NCBI GenBank assembly: GCA_937897645.1 | Contig: CALCNV010000080.1 | Coordinates: 1 to 30,562, forward strand | DNA: 30,562 bases | DNA from: an uncultured Lysobacteraceae bacterium | GTDB lineage: Bacteria > Pseudomonadota > Gammaproteobacteria > Xanthomonadales > Xanthomonadaceae | Direction of reading: 5' to 3' | Shown: positions 15,063-23,600 of the stretch, piece after piece | Numbering within the stretch: position 1 is the first letter of the stretch | How the letters are laid out: each line of letters opens with the position of its first letter | The notes under the pieces: generated by a model | What the model was told of the DNA's origin: nothing | The model's database searches: none | The model's input: the letters and a program-made list of their open reading frames with translations, nothing else | Position numbers and translations under genes: made by a program

Positions 15063-15965
15063 ATGACCGGACCCACCTTCCAGGGCTTGATCCAGACCCT
15101 CAACGCCTACTGGGCGGCCCAGGGTTGCGTGCTCATCCAGCCGCTCGACATCGAAGTCGGCGCCGGCACCTTCCACCCGGCGACCTTCCTGCGCGCGCTG
15201 GGACCGGAGCCGTGGAACGCCGCCTACGTGCAGCCCTGCCGCCGGCCGACCGACGGCCGCTACGGCGAAAACCCCAACCGCCTGCAGCGTTACTACCAGT
15301 ACCAGGTGGTGATGAAGCCGAATCCGGACAACCTGCAGGAGTTGTACCTGGAGTCGTTGAAGCAGTTGGGCATTGACCCGCGCGTGCACGACCTGCGCTT
15401 CGTCGAGGACAACTGGGAATCGCCGACGCTCGGCGCCTGGGGCCTGGGCTGGGAAGTGTGGTTGAACGGGATGGAAGTCACCCAGTTCACCTATTTCCAG
15501 CAGGCCGGTGGACTCGAGTGCCGCCCGGTGCTGGGCGAGATCACCTACGGGCTGGAACGCCTGTGCATGTACCTGCAGAACGTGGACAACGTGTTCGACC
15601 TGGTCTGGACGCATGGCCCGGACGGCACGCCGGTGACCTACCGCGATGTGTACCACCAGAACGAAGTGGAACAGAGCACCTACAACTTCGAAGTGGCCGA
15701 CGTGGCGGAACTCTTCCATCGCTTCGATGCCTGCGAGGCTGAATCGCAGAAGCTGGTCGAAGCGGGCCTGCCACTGCCCGCGTATGAGCAGGTATGCAAG
15801 GCCAGCCATTGCTTCAACCTGCTGGACGCGCGCCGTGCCATTTCCGTCACCGAACGCCAGCGCTACATCCTGCGCGTGCGCAAACTGGCGCAGGCAGTGG
15901 CCGAGGCCTATCACGCGCAGCGCGAGAAGCTGGGCTTCCCCGGCCTGCGCAAGGCGGATGCGTGA
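15063..15965 (+). CDS. glyQ: Glycyl-tRNA synthetase alpha subunit GlyQ
   Basis: GlyQ carries the catalytic class II aminoacylation core of the alpha2beta2 glycyl-tRNA synthetase. The 300-residue protein (E. coli 303) begins with the canonical FQGLIQTLNAYWAAQGCVLI. It contains EVGAGTFHPATFLRALGPEPW, with PYVQPCRRPTDGRYGENPNR-type motif 2 following, and GWEVWLNGMEVTQFTYFQQ near residue 135. The C-terminal HCFNLLDARRAISVTERQRY block is intact. The gene is followed by a cupin gene whose GTG start overlaps the glyQ stop by 4 bases, and then by glyS, an arrangement in which the two synthetase subunits are co-transcribed. Confidence 0.97.
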   Translation: MTGPTFQGLIQTLNAYWAAQGCVLIQPLDIEVGAGTFHPATFLRALGPEPWNAAYVQPCRRPTDGRYGENPNRLQRYYQYQVVMKPNPDNLQELYLESLKQLGIDPRVHDLRFVEDNWESPTLGAWGLGWEVWLNGMEVTQFTYFQQAGGLECRPVLGEITYGLERLCMYLQNVDNVFDLVWTHGPDGTPVTYRDVYHQNEVEQSTYNFEVADVAELFHRFDACEAESQKLVEAGLPLPAYEQVCKASHCFNLLDARRAISVTERQRYILRVRKLAQAVAEAYHAQREKLGFPGLRKADA

Positions 15966-16330
15966 CACCGCGACTCACGCCGCAGTTCGCGCTGGATGCA
16001 CTGAAGCGCAGCGAGACCAACCTGCCGTTCGTGGAGTTGCTGTCGCACGGTTCGCTGTCGGTGGAAATCTACCAGCCGCTGGTGCAGGACACGCAGGAGC
16101 CGCACACGCGCGACGAGGTCTACGTGGTGGTGTCGGGCCACGGTGAGTTCGTGAACGATGGATTCCGCAAACCGTTCCAGCCCGGCGAACTGTTGTTCGT
16201 GCCCGCCGGCGTTGAACACCGCTTCGAGAATTTCAGCGAAGACTTCGCCACCTGGATGATCTTTTATGGTCCCGAGGGTGGTGAGCAGACAACAAAAGCC
16301 CCTCTCCCACCGGGAGAGGGGTTGGGGTGA
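15962..16330 (+). CDS. Single-domain cupin protein
   Basis: A 122-residue cupin with GTG start overlapping the glyQ stop by 4 bases (GTGA), so translation is coupled. The second cupin motif is clear, GELLFVPAGVEHRFENF, with a His; the first is present as PHTRDEVYVVVSGHGEF with a His and a Glu. One metal ion is probably bound, but no enzymatic role can be inferred. Small cupins between glyQ and glyS are known in some xanthomonads by my recollection. The last dozen residues (TTKAPLPPGEGLG) are encoded by the palindromic repeat at 16299-16419, which also supplies the stop; the native C-terminus has probably been replaced. Confidence 0.85.
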   Translation: MTPRLTPQFALDALKRSETNLPFVELLSHGSLSVEIYQPLVQDTQEPHTRDEVYVVVSGHGEFVNDGFRKPFQPGELLFVPAGVEHRFENFSEDFATWMIFYGPEGGEQTTKAPLPPGEGLG

Positions 16331-16419
16331 GGGTACGGCGAAATTGTGAGGGTTCGGACTTCGTTGACTCCGCCGCACCCTCATCCGCCCTTCGGGCACC
16401 TTCTCCCACAGGGAGAAGG
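16299..16419. repeat. CCTCTCCC-type composite repeat
   Basis: A left hairpin, CCCCTCTCCC-ACC-GGGAGAGGGG (16299-16321), is followed by TTGGGGTGAGGGT, about 50 bases, ACCCTCATCCGCCC, and a right hairpin, CCTTCTCCC-ACA-GGGAGAAGG (16399-16419). The GGTGAGGGT and ACCCTCATCC segments pair at a distance. The left hairpin lies inside the cupin gene's 3' end. The element lies between the cupin gene and glyS. Confidence 0.85.
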
Positions 16420-16442
16420 ACACATCACCAGGCTTTATCGAT

Positions 16443-18683
16443 ATGAGTGAAATGAAACCTCTACTGATCGAACTCGGCACCGAGGAACTCCCGGTCAAGG
16501 CGCTGCCCGGCTTGGCGCAGGCGTTCTTCGACGGCATCATCGACGCGCTGCAGAAACGCGGCATCGAATTCGACCGCACTGACGCCAAGCCGCTGTACAC
16601 GCCGCGTCGCCTGGCGGTGTTGCTGCCTGCCGTATCCGTCGAGCAGCCGGAACAGAGTTCGGAAGTACTCGGTCCCTACCTCAATATCGCGCTCGACGCC
16701 GAGGGCCAGCCGACCAAGGCGCTGCAGGGGTTCGCGGCCAAGGCCGGGGTCGACTGGTCGCAGCTGGAACGCACCAGCGACGCCAAGGGCGAGCGCTTCG
16801 TGCATCGCTCCAACAAAGCCGGCGCGAGCACGGCGAGCCTGCTGCCGGAGATCATTCGCGAGTCCATCGCCGCGATGCCGATTCCCAAGCCGATGCGCTG
16901 GGGCGACCACGAGTACGCCTTCGCGCGTCCGGTGCATTGGCTGGTGCTGCTGCTGGGCGATACCGTGGTGGAAGCCGAAGTGCTGGGCGTGCGCAGCGAC
17001 CGCATGAGCCGCGGCCACCGTTTCGAACACGACAAGCCGGTGTGGATCGGCCAACCCGGCGACTACGTGGACGCGTTGCGCGCCGCGCACGTGCTGGTGG
17101 ACGCGGACGAGCGCCGCGCGCGCATCGAGCAGCAGGTGCAGACGGCAGCGACGAATGCGGGTGGCGTGGCCCGCATCACCGCGGACAACCTGGAGCAGGT
17201 GAACTGCCTGGTGGAATGGCCGTCGGCGGTGTCGTGCAGCTTTGAATCGGAATTCCTGGCCGTGCCGCAGGAAGCCTTGATCGCGACGATGGAAGCGAAC
17301 CAGAAGTTCTTCCCGGTGCTGGGTGAAGGCGGCAAGTTGACCGAGCATTTCATCGGCATCGCCAACATCGAATCGCAGGACGTGGGCGAAGTCAGCAAGG
17401 GTTACGAGCGCGTGATCCGCCCGCGCTTCAGCGATGCGAAGTTCTTCTTCGACGAGGATTTGAAGCAAGGCCTTGAGTCCATGGGTGGTGGCCTGAAGAC
17501 GGTCACCTACCAGGCCAAGCTGGGCACGGTCGCCGACAAGGTCGCGCGCGTCGCCGCGTTGGCGGAAACGATTGCGAAGGAAGTCGGTGTTGATCCCGCG
17601 CTGGCGCGTCGTGCGGCGGAGCTGTCGAAGAATGACCTGCAATCGCGCATGGTCAACGAGTTTCCGGAGCTACAGGGCATCGCGGGTCGCCACTACGCGA
17701 CGGCCTCCGGTGAATCGAGTGAAGTCGCATTGGCGATTGACGAGAGTTACCAGCCGCGTTTTGCGGGTGATGACATCGCGTTGTCGCCGGCCGGCAAGGT
17801 GCTCGCCATCGCCGAGCGTCTGGATACGCTTGCGGGTGGTTTTGCAGCGGGCTTGAAGCCGACGGGCAACAAGGATCCGTTTGCGCTGCGTAGGAATGCG
17901 CTTGGTTTGGCAAGGACGGTTATCGAGAGTGGGTTCTCTCTTTCACTTATCGATGCACTCTATTTGGCTGACGCCATACAACCAACGAAACTCGGTGCCA
18001 ACAATCTTCAGGTTTCTTTGGACGCTCATATCAATTTAGCCGTCGACCGCTGGGGGAAACGCAAACCTATCCATTGGAATGACCTAGATGAGAACACCGT
18101 TAGCTTGTACGACTTCATCCTAGACCGCCTCCGCGGCTACTACGCCGACAAAGGTGTGCCGGCCAGTCATTTCAATGCAGTGGCCGCCTTGTTCGGCGTC
18201 GCGGCTGAAGCCGCTCCCACAGGAAGCGGTTCACGTGTGGGAGGGGCTTCAGCCCCGACGAGGCTTTCCTCCTATTCTTTGTACGACTTCGACACCCGCC
18301 TCGACGCCATCGGCCAGTTCGCGACGCTGCCGGAGGCCGAAGCGCTTGCCGCCGCCAACAAGCGCATCAACAACATCCTGAAGAAGGCCGACGTCGAGAT
18401 TCCGCACGCCATTGACCGCGCATTGCTGAATGATCCCGCAGAAAGCGCATTGGCCGAAGCCGTGGAAGCCGCGTTGGGCGACACCGACGAAGCCCTGCAC
18501 CACCACGACTACATCCGCGTGCTCAGCCGCCTGGCCCTGCTGCGCCCGCAAGTGGACGCCTTCTTCGACAGCGTGATGGTGAACGTGGACGACGTGGCCG
18601 TGCGCAAGAACCGCCTGGCCCTGCTCAAGCGCCTTGCGGACAGATTCCGTGCGGTGGCTGCTATCGAGCATTTGTCGAACTGA
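16443..18683 (+). CDS. glyS: Glycyl-tRNA synthetase beta subunit GlyS
   Basis: GlyS is the beta subunit of alpha2beta2 glycyl-tRNA synthetase; it binds the tRNA, including its anticodon, and is needed for charging. The N-terminus PLLIELGTEELPVKALPGLA, the block EYAFARPVHWLVLLLGD, LAVPQEALIATMEANQKFF, and the KDPFALRRNALGLART block are all conserved, and the C-terminal DALR-type anticodon-binding region ends with VDAFFDSVMVNVDD and RLALLKRLADRF. The protein is 746 residues, against 689 in E. coli. Two segments account for most of the excess: residues about 497-560, encoded by a low-GC patch, and residues about 584-612, encoded by a REP-like palindrome. The frame is unbroken, so the enzyme is presumably functional. 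The ATG at 16443 has no strong ribosome-binding site. Confidence 0.95.
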   Translation: MSEMKPLLIELGTEELPVKALPGLAQAFFDGIIDALQKRGIEFDRTDAKPLYTPRRLAVLLPAVSVEQPEQSSEVLGPYLNIALDAEGQPTKALQGFAAKAGVDWSQLERTSDAKGERFVHRSNKAGASTASLLPEIIRESIAAMPIPKPMRWGDHEYAFARPVHWLVLLLGDTVVEAEVLGVRSDRMSRGHRFEHDKPVWIGQPGDYVDALRAAHVLVDADERRARIEQQVQTAATNAGGVARITADNLEQVNCLVEWPSAVSCSFESEFLAVPQEALIATMEANQKFFPVLGEGGKLTEHFIGIANIESQDVGEVSKGYERVIRPRFSDAKFFFDEDLKQGLESMGGGLKTVTYQAKLGTVADKVARVAALAETIAKEVGVDPALARRAAELSKNDLQSRMVNEFPELQGIAGRHYATASGESSEVALAIDESYQPRFAGDDIALSPAGKVLAIAERLDTLAGGFAAGLKPTGNKDPFALRRNALGLARTVIESGFSLSLIDALYLADAIQPTKLGANNLQVSLDAHINLAVDRWGKRKPIHWNDLDENTVSLYDFILDRLRGYYADKGVPASHFNAVAALFGVAAEAAPTGSGSRVGGASAPTRLSSYSLYDFDTRLDAIGQFATLPEAEALAAANKRINNILKKADVEIPHAIDRALLNDPAESALAEAVEAALGDTDEALHHHDYIRVLSRLALLRPQVDAFFDSVMVNVDDVAVRKNRLALLKRLADRFRAVAAIEHLSN
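17930..18123 (+). other. Low-GC patch with atypical codons inside glyS
   Basis: Bases 17941-18120 contain 84 G or C of 180 (47%) by hand count, far below the surrounding glyS. Codons rare elsewhere in the window (TTA, ATA, CTA, TCA, TCT, CTT) cluster here. It encodes residues about 497-560, between the KDPFALRRN block and LYDFILDRLRGYY. The segment is longer than the matching stretch in E. coli GlyS by roughly 25-30 residues. Recombination with foreign DNA is one explanation; relaxed selection in a variable loop is another. Confidence 0.7.
18198..18259. repeat. Inside-out REP pair in frame within glyS
   Basis: The 24-base arms 18198-18221 and 18236-18259 pair with two mismatches. Each arm is GTC(G)-GCGGCTGAAGCCGC-like plus CTCCCACA, i.e. 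the GTGGGAG head here faces the 14-base centre, not the outside as in all intergenic pairs. Each arm forms its own hairpin (GCGGCTGAAGCCGC on the left, GGGGCTTCAGCCCC on the right), and the two mismatches between arms compensate within each hairpin. It encodes about residues 586-606 of GlyS, with the reading frame kept. Confidence 0.9.
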
Positions 18684-18693
18684 AAATAAGCTT

Positions 18694-18855
18694 CCTTCTC
18701 CCACCGGGAGAAGGTGGCGCGTAGCGCCGGATGAGGGCGTGGCAGATCAGACTCACGGAAACTTTTCCACCGATCTGAACGCACATACCCTCATCCGCCC
18801 CTGCGGGGCACCCCGTATCAAGTACGGGGCAGGCTCCTCTCCCGATGGGAGAAGG
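18694..18855. repeat. CCTCTCCC-type composite repeat carrying an extra hairpin
   Basis: A left hairpin, CCTTCTCCC-ACC-GGGAGAAGG (18694-18714), and a right hairpin, CCTCTCCC...GGGAGAAGG (18836-18854), bracket about 120 bases with ACCCTCATCCGCCC as in the copy at 16299-16419. Compared with that copy there is an extra segment holding the perfect hairpin CCCCGTA-TCAAG-TACGGGG (18811-18829) plus about 5 bases. The element fills most of the glyS-tamA gap. Confidence 0.85.
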
Positions 18856-18907
18856 AAAAAACCGCAATCGCATCACGTGACGCTAACCCGATCTCACAAT
18901 CACCCGT

Positions 18908-18913
18908 TATCCT
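18908..18913 (+). promoter_or_regulatory. Possible -10 element of tamA (TATCCT)
   Basis: TATCCT ends 6 bases before the tamA ATG at 18920, so the expected transcription start falls on the A of the start codon: a leaderless mRNA. No ribosome-binding site is present upstream of the ATG, which agrees with this. The -35 region is weak. Confidence 0.45.
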
Positions 18914-18919
18914 GACCGC

Positions 18920-20686
18920 ATGCGCCCAACCCCTCTGATCCTCGCCGCCCTGCTGGCCACCACTGGCCCTGCCTACGCCGCGGCGACCATCGACAGGGTC
19001 AACGTGCGCGGACTCGACAACCCGTTGATGGTGCAGAACATCAACGTCAACCTGTCGATCAACAACGAAACCGGCAAGCGGCTGGGTGAATCGCGGCTGG
19101 AATTCCTGCTCAACGAAGCCCAGGCCGAAGCGCGCGAAGCACTGGAGCCGTTCGGCTACTACTCGCCCGAGATCAGCGTGGACGCGCCGCGGCCCGGTGG
19201 CGACGACGACCACATCACCGTCACCGTCACCGTCGTGCTGGGTGAACCCGTACGCGTGCGCCAGTCACACCTGCTCATCGAAGGCGAAGGCAACGACGAC
19301 CAGTACCTGCAGCGCGACCTGGGTGCGTTCCGTCCGCGCATCGGCGAAGTATTCGACCACGTCACCTACGAAGCCAGCCGCAACCAGGTGACGCGCCGCC
19401 TGGCCGAACGCGGCTACCTGGACGCCGATACCACCCAGCGCCTGGTCGAAGTGACGCGCGCCGAAAAAGCCGCGGACATCATGGTCACCTGGGCCAGCGG
19501 CATCCGCTACGACATGGGGCCGGTCACCTTCCACCAGACCCAGTTCAACCCGGGCCTGCTGGACAAGCTGGTGTACTGGGAACAGGGCAGCTACTTCCAC
19601 CAGGGCAAGCTCGATCGCCTGCGCGAATCACTGGTGGCGCTGGACTACTTCAGCGCCATCGACATCGTGCCCGACCCGGAAAACGCCACCGGCCGCGAAG
19701 TGCCCATCGACGTGCAGCTCACCCTGGCACCGCGCACCATCTATACGCTGGGCCTGAGCTACGGCACCGACAGCGGCGCCGGCGTGCGCCTGGGCATGGA
19801 GCGTCGTTACGTGAATTCGCGCGGCCACAAGCTGCTGGCGCACCTGAACTACGCCGAGACCCGCAAGACGCTGTCGACCATCTACCGCATACCGGCCTTC
19901 AAGTGGCTAGACGGCTGGTACACCATCGCGCTGGAAGCCAACGACGAACAGACCGACTACATCGACATCAACAACGGCAAGCTGATCCTCAGCCGCAGCG
20001 GCGTGATCAACGAGCAGTGGACGGTGGTGGCCTCGTTGAATGCCTTGCGCGAACGCTGGCGCTATGGCCCGGACGAACTCGGCGAGTACACGGACTACGA
20101 ATACTCGACGCTCGCGTACCCGGAAGCGCGCGGCGATTACGTCAACGTGGACGATCGGCTGTTCCCGCGCAGCGGCGTCAGCGGCAACCTGACCCTGCGC
20201 GGCGGCGTGGAAGGCGCGGGCTCGGACGCCAGCTTCACCCAGATGCACCTCAACGCGCGCTGGTTCACGGCCCCCGGCGACGCCAGCCGCCTGCTGCTGC
20301 GCGGCGAAGCCGGCGTCACCCTTACCGACGAGCTGGTGAACATGCCGCCCTCGTTGCGCTACTTCGCCGGCGGCGACCGCAGCATCCGCGGCTATGCCTG
20401 GCGTGAAGTGGGGCCGCGCAATGCGGAAGATTTCGCCCTGGGCGCGAAGTACGTGTTCACCGCCAGCGTCGAGTACGAGCATTACCTCAATGGCGGGCCG
20501 TGGGGCGCGGCGGTATTCGTGGACAGCGGCAGCGCGTTCGACAGCACGCCGGATTGGCACACCGGCATCGGCATCGGCGCGCGCTGGCGTTCGCCGGTAG
20601 GTCCGGTACGCATCGATGTTGCGCATGGACTGAACGACCCGGATTCCTCGTTCCAGATCTACCTCAACATCGGTGCGGACCTGTGA
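18920..20686 (+). CDS. tamA: Translocation and assembly module subunit TamA
   Basis: TamA is an outer-membrane Omp85-family protein that works with TamB in envelope assembly, including autotransporter export and lipid movement between the membranes. The 588-residue protein (E. coli 577) has a signal peptide (residues 1-20, cleavage after AYA), three POTRA domains (about 22-260; the first includes the FGYYSPEIS block) and a 16-stranded barrel domain. The Omp85 signature YFAGGDRSIRGY is at about residues 481-492, with the conserved RGY arginine. The protein ends in a beta-strand whose last residues (IYLNIGADL) fit an outer-membrane insertion signal, although the final residue is leucine instead of phenylalanine. 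The start lies directly behind a TATCCT box. The stop overlaps the tamB GTG by 4 bases. Confidence 0.95.
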   Translation: MRPTPLILAALLATTGPAYAAATIDRVNVRGLDNPLMVQNINVNLSINNETGKRLGESRLEFLLNEAQAEAREALEPFGYYSPEISVDAPRPGGDDDHITVTVTVVLGEPVRVRQSHLLIEGEGNDDQYLQRDLGAFRPRIGEVFDHVTYEASRNQVTRRLAERGYLDADTTQRLVEVTRAEKAADIMVTWASGIRYDMGPVTFHQTQFNPGLLDKLVYWEQGSYFHQGKLDRLRESLVALDYFSAIDIVPDPENATGREVPIDVQLTLAPRTIYTLGLSYGTDSGAGVRLGMERRYVNSRGHKLLAHLNYAETRKTLSTIYRIPAFKWLDGWYTIALEANDEQTDYIDINNGKLILSRSGVINEQWTVVASLNALRERWRYGPDELGEYTDYEYSTLAYPEARGDYVNVDDRLFPRSGVSGNLTLRGGVEGAGSDASFTQMHLNARWFTAPGDASRLLLRGEAGVTLTDELVNMPPSLRYFAGGDRSIRGYAWREVGPRNAEDFALGAKYVFTASVEYEHYLNGGPWGAAVFVDSGSAFDSTPDWHTGIGIGARWRSPVGPVRIDVAHGLNDPDSSFQIYLNIGADL

Positions 20687-23600
20687 GCGCGCGTCCCGAT
20701 GACGTGAGCCCGCAGGAGCGCGAAGCGCGCATCGCGGAACTGCGCACGCGGCGCCGTGCACGCATGCGCACGCTGGCCGTGCGCAGCGTACTGGGCATGG
20801 CGACGCTGCTACTGCTGGCCGCCGTGCTGGTGTACTGGCTGCTGCAGACCGTGGCCGGACGCGACATGTTGCTAGCGCAGATCATCGCGCGCCTGCCTAC
20901 CGGTTCCACCCTGACCTGGAAATCCGTCGAAGGCCCGCTTTCTGGACCGTTGACCCTGCGTGGCGTGGATTTCCGCTACGACCAGATCCACTTCACCGCC
21001 GACCGCGTGTACCTGGATCCGGACCTGCGCCCGCTGCTGCGCCGCCGCCTGCAGCTGGACGCGCTGGAAATAGACAACGCGACGCTGGATTTGCCGAAGG
21101 ACGACGAACCCTTCGAGCTGCCGCGCTGGCCCGACGTGTTGCCTGACATCAAGATGCCGCTGGCGATCCAGGCCGACAAACTGGTGATCGACGGCTTGCG
21201 CGTGACCAGCGCACGCGAGCCGCTGATCAACGTGACGCGTGCGACCGGCGCGATCGATATCGGCAACGGCTACGTGCATGCCGATCGCCTCGCCATCAGC
21301 AGCGACCTGGCGGATTTCACCCTGCATGGCGGCTATGCGCCGCGCGACAATTTCCGCACCGACCTGGTGGCCACGGCGGTGTTCCCTGCGCCGCTTGGCC
21401 GCACGCCGGCACGCCTGGGCCTGGCCGCGCACGGCGATCGCGCGCAGATGAGCGCGGCGGTGTCGGGCAATGCACCGGCGCCGGTGCGCGCGACGCTGAC
21501 CGTGGTCGGCGAAACCGCGCCGACCTGGCACTTCGTCGGCAAGACCGAGGGACTCGACCTGGCCTTGTTCGGCGCGGCCGAAGACAGCACGCCGCTGTCC
21601 TTCGACCTGAAGGCCGATGGCAAGCGCGGCACGATGGATGTGCAGGGCTGGGTGGTGTACGCCGAACAGAAGGTGGTGATTGATCCGTCACACCTGCAGA
21701 TCGCCGGCGACGTGCTGACCGTGGATCCGCTGGCCATCCATGCGCTGGACGGTTCGGCGACGCTGCGCGGGCGCGCGGATTTCAGCGACCGTGAAAATCC
21801 CGACTTCGATTTCCACGCCAGCGTGCGCGACTTCACCTGGGGCGAGGACGCGGCCAACGTAATCGGTGCGGATGCGGACTTCGATTTCGCCGGCCGCCTG
21901 AAAGCATGGACGGCGAACGGCACTGCCACGCTGACCCGCGCGGGCGAAACGGCGAAGGTGGTGTTCGACGGTCGCGGCAACGACCAGCAGGTGACCTTGC
22001 GCCGATTGCAGGCGACCATGCCCAGCGGGACGCTCAACGCCACTGGCACGGTCGGTTGGGCGCCGACCTTGAACTGGGATCTCGCCGCGACGCTGGCCGG
22101 CTTCGACCCGGGTTATTTCGCCGCCGGCTGGGACGGCAATGTGTCGGGACGCTTCACCACCCGCGGCACCGCGTTGGCCGCGCCGCAGAGCGGCTTCAAC
22201 GCCAGCCTCAACGTGCCGCAATTGCGCGGCACCCTGCGCGGGCGTCCGCTGGATGCGCGCGGTGATTTCACCCTGCGCGGACAACAAGGCCAAGGCGACC
22301 TGGCGCTGTCGCTGGGCGACAGCCGCGTCACCGCGCGCGGCAGCGTTGGCACGCAACTCGATATCAACGCCGCGTTCTCGCCGCTGCGCCTCAACGATCT
22401 GTTGCCCGGTGGTGCCGGCAGCCTGGAAGGCACGCTGAAACTCACCGGCGCGCGCAATGCACCCAACATCGATGCCGACCTGTCCGGCAACGGCCTGAAG
22501 TGGAACGACTGGAGCGCCGGCACGCTCAGTGTGCGCGGTCGCCTGCCATGGCAGGGACGCAACGGCGCGCTGGCCGTGCAGGGCACCGACATCAACGTGG
22601 GCACGGTGCTGGACAGCCTGCAGCTGGATGCGCGTGGTTCGCTGCAGAATCTTGAAGTCGAAGGCAATGCGCACAACAGCCTGGGTGCGATCACGTTGTC
22701 AGGCAGCGCGCAGCAGCGCAACAACAACTGGCAGGGCAGCCTGGACACGTTGAAGCTGTCGGTTGCACGCGGTACCGATTGGACCCTGCAGCAGCCGGCG
22801 CGTTTCGCCCAGCAGGGCAGCAACTGGACGCTTTCACAAACCTGTTTGGCTGCGAATGGCGGTGGCTCGCTATGCGCCAATGCGAACTGGCCGAACAAAG
22901 GCATCAACGTGAGTGGCGAAGCATTGCCACTCACCCTGCTGCAGCCGTGGCTACCGCGCGTGGACAACCGCGAGATGATCCTGCGCGGCAACATCGACCT
23001 GGACGGCAACGTGCGCCCGCAGGGCAACCAGTGGGCCGGCAACCTGGACGTGACGTCCAGCGAAGGTGGTTTGAAACTGGGCGCGGCGGGACGCCGTGAA
23101 CTGGCCAGCTACAAGGCGTTGACCTTGTCGATCAACTTCAATCCGCAGCGCCTGCAGGCGTCGCTGGGCAGCGATCTCAGCGGTGACGGTCGCATCGATG
23201 CGAAGGTGACCACCGGCTGGGACGCGTACGCGCCCCTGTCCGGCGAACTGCGGGCCAGCACGTCGCAGATCTTCTGGCTGGAACTGTTCTCGCCCGACCT
23301 GGTGCGCCCGCAAGGCAACCTGGACGCCAACATCACGCTGGCCGGTACGCGCGCGGAACCGATCCTCGGCGGACAGGCATCGCTGACCGATTTCAAGGGC
23401 GAAATGCCCGCGATGGGCATCACCCTGACCGATGGCAGCGCACGCCTGATCGCGCAGCCCGATGGCAATGCACGCATCGAAGCCACGGTGCGTTCGGGCG
23501 AAGGCGCGATCAACGTGCAGGGCTCATTGGGCTGGCGCGATACGACCTCGCCACTGTTGCTGACCGTGACCGGCGAAAACTTCCTGATCTCCGACACGCG

